A stretch of 64,000 nucleotides of DNA from NCBI RefSeq assembly GCF_002343915.1, contig NZ_NETK01000001.1, forward strand, positions 7,268,001 through 7,332,000, read 5' to 3'. The notes under the pieces were generated by a model. It did not search any database and was not told where the DNA came from. It saw only the letters and a list, made by a program, of their open reading frames with translations. Source of the stretch: Nannocystis exedens (lineage in GTDB: Bacteria; Myxococcota_A; Polyangia; Nannocystales; Nannocystaceae). Position 1 is the stretch's first letter. Every line of letters starts with the position of its first letter. The position numbers and the translations under genes were made by a program. Shown one piece after another: positions 40,828 to 49,345 of this stretch.

Positions 40828-40956
40828 CGGGCCCGGCCGGGCGATTGATATCGGTCCGCGACCGCGACGGTTTCGCCTCGCGGGCCGGCAGCGAACGGCC
40901 GCGGCGCGAACGGATTGCCGGCGGCGCGCGTGCGGGCTTCGTGCTTAGATGAGGCG

Positions 40957-42606
40957 ATGCCGACGATCCCCGGGCGCGCTCTCGTCCTCGCGCTGGTCGC
41001 GGGCTGCGCCGACGACGTGGCCCAAACGACAGGTGAGCCGACGACCTCGGGCGAGGCGACGACGACCACGACGACCCGCGCGACGACCGAGTCGACGACG
41101 GCGCCCCCGGTGACGACGAGCACGGGGACGACCACCGACGAGGAGACGACGGCGACCGCCGAGCCGACCGCGGGCCTCACGACGGGGGCGATCGACGAGG
41201 CGCTGTGCATGCGCCTCGGCGGGCCGGACGGGGCGGAGGCGCTGGCGGTGGCGATCGCCGGGCAGGTCGCGGCCGACGAGCGGATCAACGCCTACTTCCT
41301 CAACGCGCAGTTCGACGGCGGCCGCTTCCTCGGCTGCCTGGTCGACCAACTGGCGACGCTCGCCGGCTGCCCGGGCGCGACCTACACCTGCAAGGGCATG
41401 AAGTCGGCCCACGCCGGGCTCGGGGTGTCGGCGATCGACTTCTCCGACTTCGTGGCCGACGTGGCGACCGCGCTCGACGCCCACCAGGCCGGGCCGGCGC
41501 CGCTGCTCACCGACGCCGACAAGGCGGCGCTGCTCGACGCGCTGGCGGCGATGGCGGCGGAGGTGGTCGAGGACGCCGGCGACGACGCGACGCTGTATCA
41601 GCGGCTCGGCCGCAAGCCGGGGCTGCAGGCGGTGGTCGGCTCGTCCGCGGCGCCGGGCTCGTGGCTGGGGGGGGTGCTGGCCGACGCGACGCTGTCGGGG
41701 TTCTTCGCCGGGGCGGACGAGGTGCGCTTCGGGACATGTCTCGTGAGACAGCTGGCGAGCGTCGACGGACCGGCGGTGTACGGCGAGGAGGTCGACCCGC
41801 CGCCGGGGATCGAGCCGGGCGTGAGCGCGGCGGCGCCGTGCCGGGCGATGCAGCCGGCCCACATGGGGGTGGAGAACGAGATGCTCGGCGGGGCGCCGAT
41901 CACCTCGGCCGACTTCGTGGCGATGCTCGGCCACCTCGGCGTGGCGCTGGCCAACGCGGCCGCCGACGAGGACGACGCGGTGGCGCTGCAGAAGGCGCTC
42001 GAGCCGCTGTGCCCGGAGATGGTGGTCGACCCGGAGGACTGCCCGGGCGCGACCGAGGTCGAGGAGTTCGCGGAGGTCGACCTCGGGGCGGCGATCGAGG
42101 ACGGCGCCTACGACGGCACGCCGACGTCGATGACCTGCGCGACGCTGACGGTGCCGGCAACCGGGTTCGACGTGGTCGCGGCGGTCGAGGTCGAGGTCGG
42201 GGTCGACACCGGCTACGCGGGCGACCTGACGATCAAGCTGCTGTCGCCGGCGGCCGAGACGGTGACGCTGGTCAGCCGCCCGGGCCTCGCCGAGGCGGCC
42301 GACGACGGCGACGGCTGCAGCGGCGACAACTCCAACCTCAGCGCCGCGGCGCCGCTGACGTTCAGCCTCGCGGGCGAGAAGGACGCGGAGCTGATGGGCG
42401 ACGGGCTCGGCACCGACGAGGTGATCTGCGCCGACGACATGGCCTGCAGCTACACGCCGAACCCGGGCGCGGCGATCGGGCCCGATCTGGCCAGCCTGGC
42501 CGGCACGGCGGTCCCGGGCGAGTGGCAGGTGTGCGTCGGCGACAGCTGCGGCGGCTTCACGGCGACGCTGCAGCTGGCTCGCCTGCGGCTGACGCGAGGC
42601 AAGTGA
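40957..42606 (+). CDS. Secreted lipoprotein with two truncated-haemoglobin domains and a P-domain
   Basis: 549 residues. Lipobox 'LALVAGC' (Cys17) and a Thr-rich linker to about residue 78. Domain 1 (about 80-200) is a group I truncated haemoglobin: 'LCMRLGGPDGAEALAVAIAGQVAADERINAYF ... GATYTCKGMKSAHAGLG', proximal His152. Domain 2 (about 205-355) repeats this with 'LYQRLGRKPGLQAVVG ... CRAMQPAHMGVEN', His302. The C-terminal about 180 residues form a P-domain like those of proprotein convertases ('VEVGVDTGYAGDLTIKLLSPAAETVTLVSRPG ... GEWQVCVGD'). An interspersed hairpin (41734-41752) is in frame inside domain 2. Confidence 0.85.
   Translation: MPTIPGRALVLALVAGCADDVAQTTGEPTTSGEATTTTTTRATTESTTAPPVTTSTGTTTDEETTATAEPTAGLTTGAIDEALCMRLGGPDGAEALAVAIAGQVAADERINAYFLNAQFDGGRFLGCLVDQLATLAGCPGATYTCKGMKSAHAGLGVSAIDFSDFVADVATALDAHQAGPAPLLTDADKAALLDALAAMAAEVVEDAGDDATLYQRLGRKPGLQAVVGSSAAPGSWLGGVLADATLSGFFAGADEVRFGTCLVRQLASVDGPAVYGEEVDPPPGIEPGVSAAAPCRAMQPAHMGVENEMLGGAPITSADFVAMLGHLGVALANAAADEDDAVALQKALEPLCPEMVVDPEDCPGATEVEEFAEVDLGAAIEDGAYDGTPTSMTCATLTVPATGFDVVAAVEVEVGVDTGYAGDLTIKLLSPAAETVTLVSRPGLAEAADDGDGCSGDNSNLSAAAPLTFSLAGEKDAELMGDGLGTDEVICADDMACSYTPNPGAAIGPDLASLAGTAVPGEWQVCVGDSCGGFTATLQLARLRLTRGK
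41734..41752. repeat. Interspersed palindrome inside globin domain 2
   Basis: ATGTCT, loop CGTG, AGACAG. Both arms carry the compensating change (T and A instead of C and G), which is good evidence for selection on pairing. In frame, encoding TCLVRQ. Confidence 0.8.
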
Positions 42607-42812
42607 GGCCGGACGACGGCGGCTGCATGGGCGTGCGCCGGCGAGGGCTGCCGAGGCGCGAGGAAAGAACGGGCCAGGGGCGGGCGGCCGAGGCGTTGCC
42701 CGCGACGGCAGCTCTCATGAAGGAAGACCGGGCGAGGGCGGCGGTTCGCCGCGGGCCGGCGCCGGGGACGAGGGGGAGGGTCCGGCGCCGGAGGTCGCGG
42801 GCAGGGAGCCGT

Positions 42813-43043
42813 TCACGGGTCGTTGAAGGCGCCGGGGACGAGGCAGGCGGCGAGGTCGCTGCGGCGGATGAAGACGCTGCGCCCGAGCCTGACGGAGGGG
42901 ATCTGGCCGCGACTGATGCGGTGATAGATGGCCTTGCGGCTGGTCTTGAGCATGGTCGCGACCTCGTCGACCGTGAGCAGGTCGAGCGCCGCGGCGTTGT
43001 CTGAGCGAGGCTTCGCGCTTTTCCTATCCCCACGCGGGACCAT
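42813..43043 (-). CDS. Excisionase-family helix-turn-helix protein
   Basis: 76 residues with a MerR-like/HTH_17 domain: 'LLTVDEVATMLKTSRKAIYHRISRGQIPSVRLGRSVFIRRSDLAACL'. Such proteins are phage or integron excisionases or small regulators. No integrase is nearby, so it may be a free-standing regulator or a remnant. Its start ATG 43043 is 142 bp from the divergent amidase start. The 206 bp on its 3' side show nothing notable. Confidence 0.85.
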   Translation of the reverse strand: MVPRGDRKSAKPRSDNAAALDLLTVDEVATMLKTSRKAIYHRISRGQIPSVRLGRSVFIRRSDLAACLVPGAFNDP

Positions 43044-43185
43044 CGGTTCCCTCCCCGTTCCCCGGGGTCACGCTAACCCAAGCCGCGTCGGGAGCACAAT
43101 GGCCGCCCCGGACGGCCCTCTGGGGCTCGCTTCCGCGAGGTTCGAGCTTGCTTGCGGGGTCCGGCGGCGCAAGACTGCGCGGCCG

Positions 43186-44598
43186 ATGTCGCTCGCCGAG
43201 CTCGTCCACGTCTCTGCCCTCGAACAGGCCCGTCTGCTGCGGCGCCGCGAGATCCGCAGCCAGGAGCTGGTCGGGCTTTACCTCGACCGCATCGCCGCGC
43301 ACAACCCCGCGCTGTCCGCCTTCGTGTCGGTGTTCGACGCGCGCGCGCGGCGGGCCGCCCGGGCCGCCGACGATGCGCTCGACCGCGCAGCGCGGCGCGG
43401 CGCGCCCGACTCGCTCCCGCCCCTGCTCGGGGTGCCGATCGGCGTCAAGGACCTCAACTTCGTCCGCGGCTCGCGGACGCGAATGGGCTCGCACGGGGTG
43501 CTGCCGCTGTACTCGCCGGTCGACGACGCGACGGTGGCCAAGCTGCGCGCGGCGGGGCTGATCGTGCTCGGCAAGCTGGCGACGTCGGAGCTCGGGGCGT
43601 TGCCGGTGACCGAGCCGGACACGCACCCGCCGACGCGCAACCCGTGGGACCCGACGCGCACCGCCGGCGGCTCGAGCGGGGGCTCCGGCGCGGCGGTCGC
43701 CGCCGGGCTCCTGCCGTGGGCGCAGGGCAGCGACGGCGCCGGGTCGATCCGGATCCCCTCCGCGTTCTGCGGCCTCGTCGGCGTCAAGCCGTCGCGCGGG
43801 CGGGTCGCCAACGCGTTCGGTCGCGACGACCGCACGCTGCTCTACACCTGCGGCCCGCTGGCGCGCTCGGTCGCCGACGCGACGGCGCTGCTCGACGTGA
43901 TGGCCGGGCTGACCGTCGGGCGGCCGCACTGGCTGTCTCCTCCGCCATGTCCTTACGGACAGATGACGGAGCCGTCGCCGCGCCTGCGGATCAAGCTGGC
44001 GGTCGACTCGCCGATCGCCGCCGCCGAGCCGGAGTGGGCCGCGGCCGCGCGGGCCGTCGGCGAGGCGCTGGCGGCGGCGGGGCACCGGGTCGAGGAGGCC
44101 GAGATGGCGCGCGGGTCGGTCGACGACTTCCTGCCGATCTACCAGCGCATGCTGGCCGACGTGCCGTGGGTGCGCGCGGACCGGCTGCAGCCGGCGACCC
44201 GCTGGCTGGTCGAGGCCGGTCGGCGCAACTCGCCGACACTGGCCCACGCGGCTTACACCACGTTACGGGAGCGGGTGCTGGCGTGGGTCGGTGACGCCGA
44301 GTTGGTGCTGACGCCCGCCGTGGTGGGACCTCCGCCGCCGATCGGGGCGTGGCGCGGACCTGACGGCGAGGCGGTGTTCCGCGCCTACGCGGTGTATGGG
44401 GCGTTCACTGCGCCGTTCAACATCACCGGTCAGCCGGCGGTCGCGCTGCCGGTGGCGAGCTCGCGCGAGGGCCTGCCGATCGCGGTTCAGCTGGTCGCCT
44501 CGGTCGGGCGCGAGGACCGGGTGCTGGCGGTCGCTCGCGAGGTCGAAGCGCTGTTCCCCGGGCGCCCGCGGGTACCTGTCTCTTTGAGCATGTCCTGA
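43186..44598 (+). CDS. Amidase (amidase signature family)
   Basis: 470 residues from ATG 43186; an in-frame ATG at 43099 would add 29 residues of unusual composition. Ser-Ser-Lys triad: Lys88 ('IGVKDLNFV'), Gly/Ser signature 'GGSSGGSGAAVAAGLLPWAQGSDGAGSIRIPS' (about 161-191) with cis-Ser at 163/164 and nucleophile about Ser187. 'GLVGVKPSRGRV' follows. It could act on an aliphatic or aryl amide; no GatB/GatC is near, so GatA is unlikely. An in-frame hairpin (43946-43963) encodes 'CPYGQ' in a linker, and the last codons fall in another hairpin. Confidence 0.9.
   Translation: MSLAELVHVSALEQARLLRRREIRSQELVGLYLDRIAAHNPALSAFVSVFDARARRAARAADDALDRAARRGAPDSLPPLLGVPIGVKDLNFVRGSRTRMGSHGVLPLYSPVDDATVAKLRAAGLIVLGKLATSELGALPVTEPDTHPPTRNPWDPTRTAGGSSGGSGAAVAAGLLPWAQGSDGAGSIRIPSAFCGLVGVKPSRGRVANAFGRDDRTLLYTCGPLARSVADATALLDVMAGLTVGRPHWLSPPPCPYGQMTEPSPRLRIKLAVDSPIAAAEPEWAAAARAVGEALAAAGHRVEEAEMARGSVDDFLPIYQRMLADVPWVRADRLQPATRWLVEAGRRNSPTLAHAAYTTLRERVLAWVGDAELVLTPAVVGPPPPIGAWRGPDGEAVFRAYAVYGAFTAPFNITGQPAVALPVASSREGLPIAVQLVASVGREDRVLAVAREVEALFPGRPRVPVSLSMS
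43946..43963. repeat. Interspersed palindrome inside amidase gene
   Basis: CATGTCC, loop TTAC, GGACAG. In frame, encoding PCPYGQM in a variable linker. Confidence 0.75.
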
Positions 44599-44608
44599 CG
44601 GGCAGGTC
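44574..44608. repeat. Two overlapping interspersed palindromes at a stop codon
   Basis: ACCTGTC-TCTTTGA-GCATGT followed by CATGTCC-TGAC-GGGCAGG. The amidase stop codon (44596-44598) lies within them. Confidence 0.7.
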
Positions 44609-44831
44609 TGTTGGCCGCCATCGGCGCCGTCCGTTACACCGGCCGGACAAAAAGTCGCGACGGAATCTCACAGGAATGCCGTGCGTTCCGAGGGAGTCCG
44701 ATCAGCATCTCGGTGCGTGATCTGCAAGAGACCACCGAGACGTGCGAGATCAAAACGGTGTCGGACATCGAGTGATCCAACACGCGGCCCCCCGCCGCTA
44801 ACGACGAAGACCTTATCGCGGAGAACGTGCC

Positions 44832-44948
44832 ATGACCCCCCCCACCGCTTCCAAGCTGCCCCTCTACGTGCTGACCGGCGTGTACTACCTGATGACGGCG
44901 CCGCGCTCGGTCCGCAGGCTGCAGAAGAAGCTGCTTGCGTTGACTTAA
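44832..44948 (+). CDS. Small protein of 38 residues
   Basis: ATG 44832 to TAA 44948 encodes a 38-residue peptide: 'MTPPTASKLPLYVLTGVYYL' then 'MTAPRSVRRLQKKLLALT'. A GGAG sequence lies about 10 bp upstream. The peptide has a short hydrophobic/aromatic centre and a basic amphipathic C-terminal helix, and codon third positions are GC-rich as in neighbours. It could be a small membrane-associated protein or a toxin-like peptide; no antitoxin is evident. Without homologues it stays tentative. Confidence 0.5.
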   Translation: MTPPTASKLPLYVLTGVYYLMTAPRSVRRLQKKLLALT

Positions 44949-44966
44949 TCTCGTGAAACCCCGCGG

Positions 44967-44984
44967 CGGCCGGTACGCCGGCCG
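44967..44984. terminator. Strong hairpin, possible terminator
   Basis: CGGCCGG, loop TACG, CCGGCCG: a perfect 7-bp GC stem 19 bp after the small ORF. There is no T run, so termination is uncertain. It is different from the interspersed family. Confidence 0.4.
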
Positions 44985-45082
44985 TCACGGGCATGTGTCC
45001 GGGCGGACGCGCTGCGCCCTCGACCCCAGCGCGACTTTAAAAAATAGCGACCTCTGCCACCGCCCCCGATGTGACAGCGGTG

Positions 45083-45940
45083 TCAGGCCCAGTGGAGCTC
45101 GCCGACCATGGATGTCGCGGTGAACTTGCCGTGGGCGTCACGGGCCAGCTTGCTGGCCGCGACATCGGGATCGTGGGTGTAAAACACGGTCCCGTCGTCG
45201 GCGAGGATCCGGGCCAGCAGGGCCTCCTTCTCGTCGATCAGCAGCTCGGGGTAGCGGTCGTAGCCCATGGTGATCGGCAGGTGGACCCACGGGACGCCCG
45301 GCACGAGGTCGCCCAGGAAGGTGACGGCCCCGCGCGGGGTCTCGATGCGTGCGAGCAGCAGGCCCGGTGTGTGCCCGTTGGAGACGGTGAAGGTGTAGCC
45401 CGGCCCGAGCAGCTCGCTGCGCTCGCCGCGGACGCGCTCGAGCCGGCCGGTGGCGAGGATCAAGTCGGTGAGGCCCGGGATGAAGGAGGCGCGGTCGCGC
45501 GGGTGCGGGTGCAGCGCCCGCTGCCAGGCGTCCTCGCCGACCACGTAACTGGCGCGCGGGAACACCAGGGCCGGCGGCTGTCCTTCAGACCAGGCGGTCA
45601 GGACGCCGCCGGCGTGGTCGAAGTGCAGGTGGCTCAGGACGATGATGTCGATGTCCTCGGGCTTGACCCCGAGCTCGGCGAGCGAGCCGAGGAGGACGTG
45701 CTCCGACTCGACGACGCCGAACCGCTCGCGCAGCTTGGGCTCGAAGAAGGCGCCGATGCCGGCCTCGAAGAGGATCGTGCGGCCGCGGTCGTCGCGGACG
45801 AGCAGGCAGCGACAGGCGAGGGAGATCCGGTTGAGCTCGTCGGGCGGGGCCCAGCGCTGCCACATGGCCCGCGGGACGTTGCCGAACATCGCGCCGCCGT
45901 CGAGCCTCTGAGTGTTGCCGCGCACGCTGTCGAGCCGCAT
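45083..45940 (-). CDS. Metallo-beta-lactamase-fold hydrolase
   Basis: 285 residues. Zinc motif 'LSHLHFDHAGG' (His104, His106, Asp108, His109), later 'VSNGHTPG' and 'TFLGDLVPG' with the third His/Asp, and 'FYTHDPDVA'. It resembles AHL-lactonase-like and other MBL esterases; the substrate cannot be told. It starts 12 bp downstream of murD in the same direction, so it is probably the last gene of an mraY-murD-MBL operon. A partial interspersed hairpin (45577-45594) is in frame. Confidence 0.85.
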   Translation of the reverse strand: MRLDSVRGNTQRLDGGAMFGNVPRAMWQRWAPPDELNRISLACRCLLVRDDRGRTILFEAGIGAFFEPKLRERFGVVESEHVLLGSLAELGVKPEDIDIIVLSHLHFDHAGGVLTAWSEGQPPALVFPRASYVVGEDAWQRALHPHPRDRASFIPGLTDLILATGRLERVRGERSELLGPGYTFTVSNGHTPGLLLARIETPRGAVTFLGDLVPGVPWVHLPITMGYDRYPELLIDEKEALLARILADDGTVFYTHDPDVAASKLARDAHGKFTATSMVGELHWA

Positions 45941-45952
45941 GCGGCGGGTGTA

Positions 45953-47647
45953 TCACTTCTCCGCAGGCAGCGCCCGCACCAGCCGGGCGAAGGTGTCGCC
46001 CCGCTCGCCGTAATTCTTGAACCAGTCGTAGCTGGCGCACGCGGGGGAGAGGACCACCGCGTCGCCGGGCCCGGCGAGCGCGGCCGCGACCTCGACGGCC
46101 TCGGCCATGCTGGTCGCCCGGCGCGCCTCGACCACGCCGTCGGCCAGGCCGTGGAAGGAGTCGGCCGACTCGCCGATGGCGACGAGCGCGCGGCCGCTGC
46201 GGCGCAAGAGCTCGCGCAGGGGGGCGAGATCGTCGCCCTTGGCCCGGCCGCCGGCGATCAGGACGAAGGGGCGGTCGAAGCCGTCGAGGCTGGCCAGCAC
46301 GCTGGCGACGTTGGTCGCCTTGGAGTCGTCGTAGAAGCGGACACCCGCCCGCTCGCGGACGAAGGTCATGCGGTGGGGGAGGCCGTGGAAGCCCTGCAGA
46401 CCGCGCAGGCAGGCGTCGGCGGCGACGCCGAGGTGGCGGGCGGCGAGCAGGGCGAACAGGGCGTTCTTGCTGTTGTGGCGGCCGGGGATCGGCAGGGCCG
46501 CGCGCGGGAAGGTGTCGCCGCCGGGCAGGACGAGGCTGTCCCCGGGACCAGGTCCGACGATCCGCGCGCCGCCGGGGTCGTCGACCAGGACGAGCCGGCC
46601 GGCGCCGACGCGCGCGCGCAGGAATTCGGTCCAGCCGTCGCCGGCGTCGAGCAGGGCGAGGCCGCCCGCGCCCAGGCCGGTGAACACGCGGGCCTTGGTG
46701 GCGGCGTAGTCGTCCAGGGTGGGGTAGCGGTCGAGGTGGTCCGGGGTGATGTTGAGGACCATCGCCACGTCGGTGGCGGCGTGCTCGAGGGTCTCGAGCT
46801 GGAAGCTCGAGCACTCGAGCACGAGGGCGTCGGGCGCGGGCGCCCCCGTGCGCAGGAGGTCGAGCAGGGCGGCCGCGAGCGGGACGCCGAGGTTGCCGCC
46901 GACGAACGGCTTCAGCCCGCCCGCGGCGAGCAGGGCGCCGGTGAGCGCGGTGACGGTGCTCTTGCCGTTGGTGCCGGTGATCAGGACGGTCGGCAGGCGA
47001 CCGAAGCGAGCGCCGGCGATCGCCAGCGACAGGCTCATCTCGCCGTGGACCCGGGCGTGCGGGGCGAACCGACGCTGGGCGGCGCGGAAGCGCTCGGGCG
47101 GAACGCCGGGGCTCAGGACCATGAGGTCGACGCCGGCGAACGCCTCGGGGGGGACGTCGGCGGCGCCGAGGACCGGCTCGACGCCGTCGGGGACGGCGGC
47201 GCCGGGGTTCTGATCGTAGAGGCGGACGCGGGCGCCGAGGAACACCAGCAGCTCGGCCGCGGCCCGCCCGCTGGCGCCGGCGCCGATGACGAGCGCGGTG
47301 GTGCGGGCGAGGTCGAGGCCGGAGGGCGAGGCGGAGGGCGGCGCGGGGACGGTCGACGACGACGCGGAGTTCGGCGAGCCGGAGGCGGGGCTCGCCGAGG
47401 GGGAGGACGCGGTCGCGGCGGGGCTCGTCGAGGGGGAGGACGCGGTCGCGGCGGGGCTCGTCGAGGGGGAGGACGCGGTCACGGCGGCCGAGGGCGAAGC
47501 GGGGTTCGGCGAATCGGCGGCGGCCGAATCAGGAGCCGACGAAGGGGTGGCGGGCGAAACGCCGACCGCCGACGCGGAGGGGGTGAGCCTCGCATCGGCG
47601 GGGTCGGAGGGCGAGCGCGGGGAAGTGGGCGGGTGGGCGGCGGTCAC
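45953..47647 (-). CDS. murD: UDP-N-acetylmuramoyl-L-alanine--D-glutamate ligase with N-terminal extension
   Basis: Adds D-Glu to UDP-MurNAc-L-Ala in peptidoglycan synthesis. Mur ligase ATP loop 'ITGTNGKSTVTALTGALL' (Lys229), 'LECSSFQLE', 'NITPDHLDRYPTLDDYAATKARVF' and 'YDDSKATNVASVLASLDGF' are all intact. The catalytic protein starts only at about residue 110. The first about 108 residues are Ser/Ala/Pro/Thr repeats (period 11 residues), absent from normal MurD (about 440-450 aa). An internal start near residue 108 cannot be excluded but no ATG is suitable. It lies 6 bp after mraY. Confidence 0.93.
   Translation of the reverse strand: MTAAHPPTSPRSPSDPADARLTPSASAVGVSPATPSSAPDSAAADSPNPASPSAAVTASSPSTSPAATASSPSTSPAATASSPSASPASGSPNSASSSTVPAPPSASPSGLDLARTTALVIGAGASGRAAAELLVFLGARVRLYDQNPGAAVPDGVEPVLGAADVPPEAFAGVDLMVLSPGVPPERFRAAQRRFAPHARVHGEMSLSLAIAGARFGRLPTVLITGTNGKSTVTALTGALLAAGGLKPFVGGNLGVPLAAALLDLLRTGAPAPDALVLECSSFQLETLEHAATDVAMVLNITPDHLDRYPTLDDYAATKARVFTGLGAGGLALLDAGDGWTEFLRARVGAGRLVLVDDPGGARIVGPGPGDSLVLPGGDTFPRAALPIPGRHNSKNALFALLAARHLGVAADACLRGLQGFHGLPHRMTFVRERAGVRFYDDSKATNVASVLASLDGFDRPFVLIAGGRAKGDDLAPLRELLRRSGRALVAIGESADSFHGLADGVVEARRATSMAEAVEVAAALAGPGDAVVLSPACASYDWFKNYGERGDTFARLVRALPAEK
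47387..47485 (+). repeat. 33-bp tandem repeat, three copies, in murD extension
   Basis: Units begin GGGGCTCG at 47387, 47420 and 47453 and continue to GGACGCGGTC. The 33-bp period equals 11 codons (SPSTSPAATAS) on the minus strand. It may vary in copy number. Confidence 0.85.
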
Positions 47648-47653
47648 GGGTCC

Positions 47654-48802
<1,149 letters not shown>

Positions 48803-49266
48803 GCCCCCGGCGGCGCAACTATTCGCCGAACGCGCCTCTCGCCGGCGCCCCTGCCGCGCGCACGCGCCGGGAATGCGGGCGGGAGGGCCGCGCGTGGATG
48901 TCGGTGCATCGGGTCAGGTCGGCGCGAAGCGGCGGTCGCCGGGCTGGTGCGCGGCGAGGTCGACGAGCACCACGAGCCGACGGGCGGTGCATGGTCGGCG
49001 CAGCCCAGGAGTGCGTGCCGTCAGGCGAATCATTCGCGGACGGGCTGCCCACCGCTCGGCGCCTCGGTCGGGGCGGCGGATCGGGGAGGAGCGGCGGCCG
49101 TGGTCGTCGGCGCATCCCGAGGCTTCGCCGCAGGCCGGAAGAGCGCGGCGAGGCCAGCGCGTCTCTCGGCGGTTCAGGCGACGCGGCGGGCCGGCGTCGC
49201 AGGCCCGGGCGCGCGACGGCCAGCACAACACTTCTGCGCGGCCTGGCGGCGCGCCTCGTGGGTGGT
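48803..49266. other. Spacer with degenerate copies of a gene 3' end
   Basis: No intact gene. Segments at about 48914-48985, 49121-49165 and 49173-49230 resemble the last 60-75 bp of the PepSY protein gene (49267 onward), including its stop codon context TCAGG. The first 100 bp next to mraY are unremarkable. Confidence 0.55.
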
Positions 49267-49345
49267 TCAGGTCGGCGCGACGGGCCGGCGCCGCAGGCCG
49301 ACGAGCGCGACGGCGAGGACGACGAGCACCGCCTCGACGGGACCG
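48914..49345 (-). repeat. Degenerate tandem copies of a gene tail
   Basis: The 3' end of the gene starting TCAGGTCGGCGCGA at 49267 recurs at 48914 with the same first 14 bases and a shared later segment with core GACGAGCACC, at 49173 (about 80 percent by eye over 55 bp) and, weaker, at 49121. Translations show 'LAVARPGLRRRPAA' versus the gene's 'LAVALVGLRRRPVA'. Confidence 0.6.

Larger units (their letters stand above)
44599..45082. other. Intergenic region containing a small ORF
   Basis: Lower GC than average in the part 44640-44830. It holds the small gene at 44832, a hairpin at 44967 and a short A-rich run at about 45031-45043. Confidence 0.5.

Noticed and set aside
42813..43043. Excisionase-like gene as part of an integrated element
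   Set aside because: No integrase, attachment-site repeat or phage gene is found on either side.
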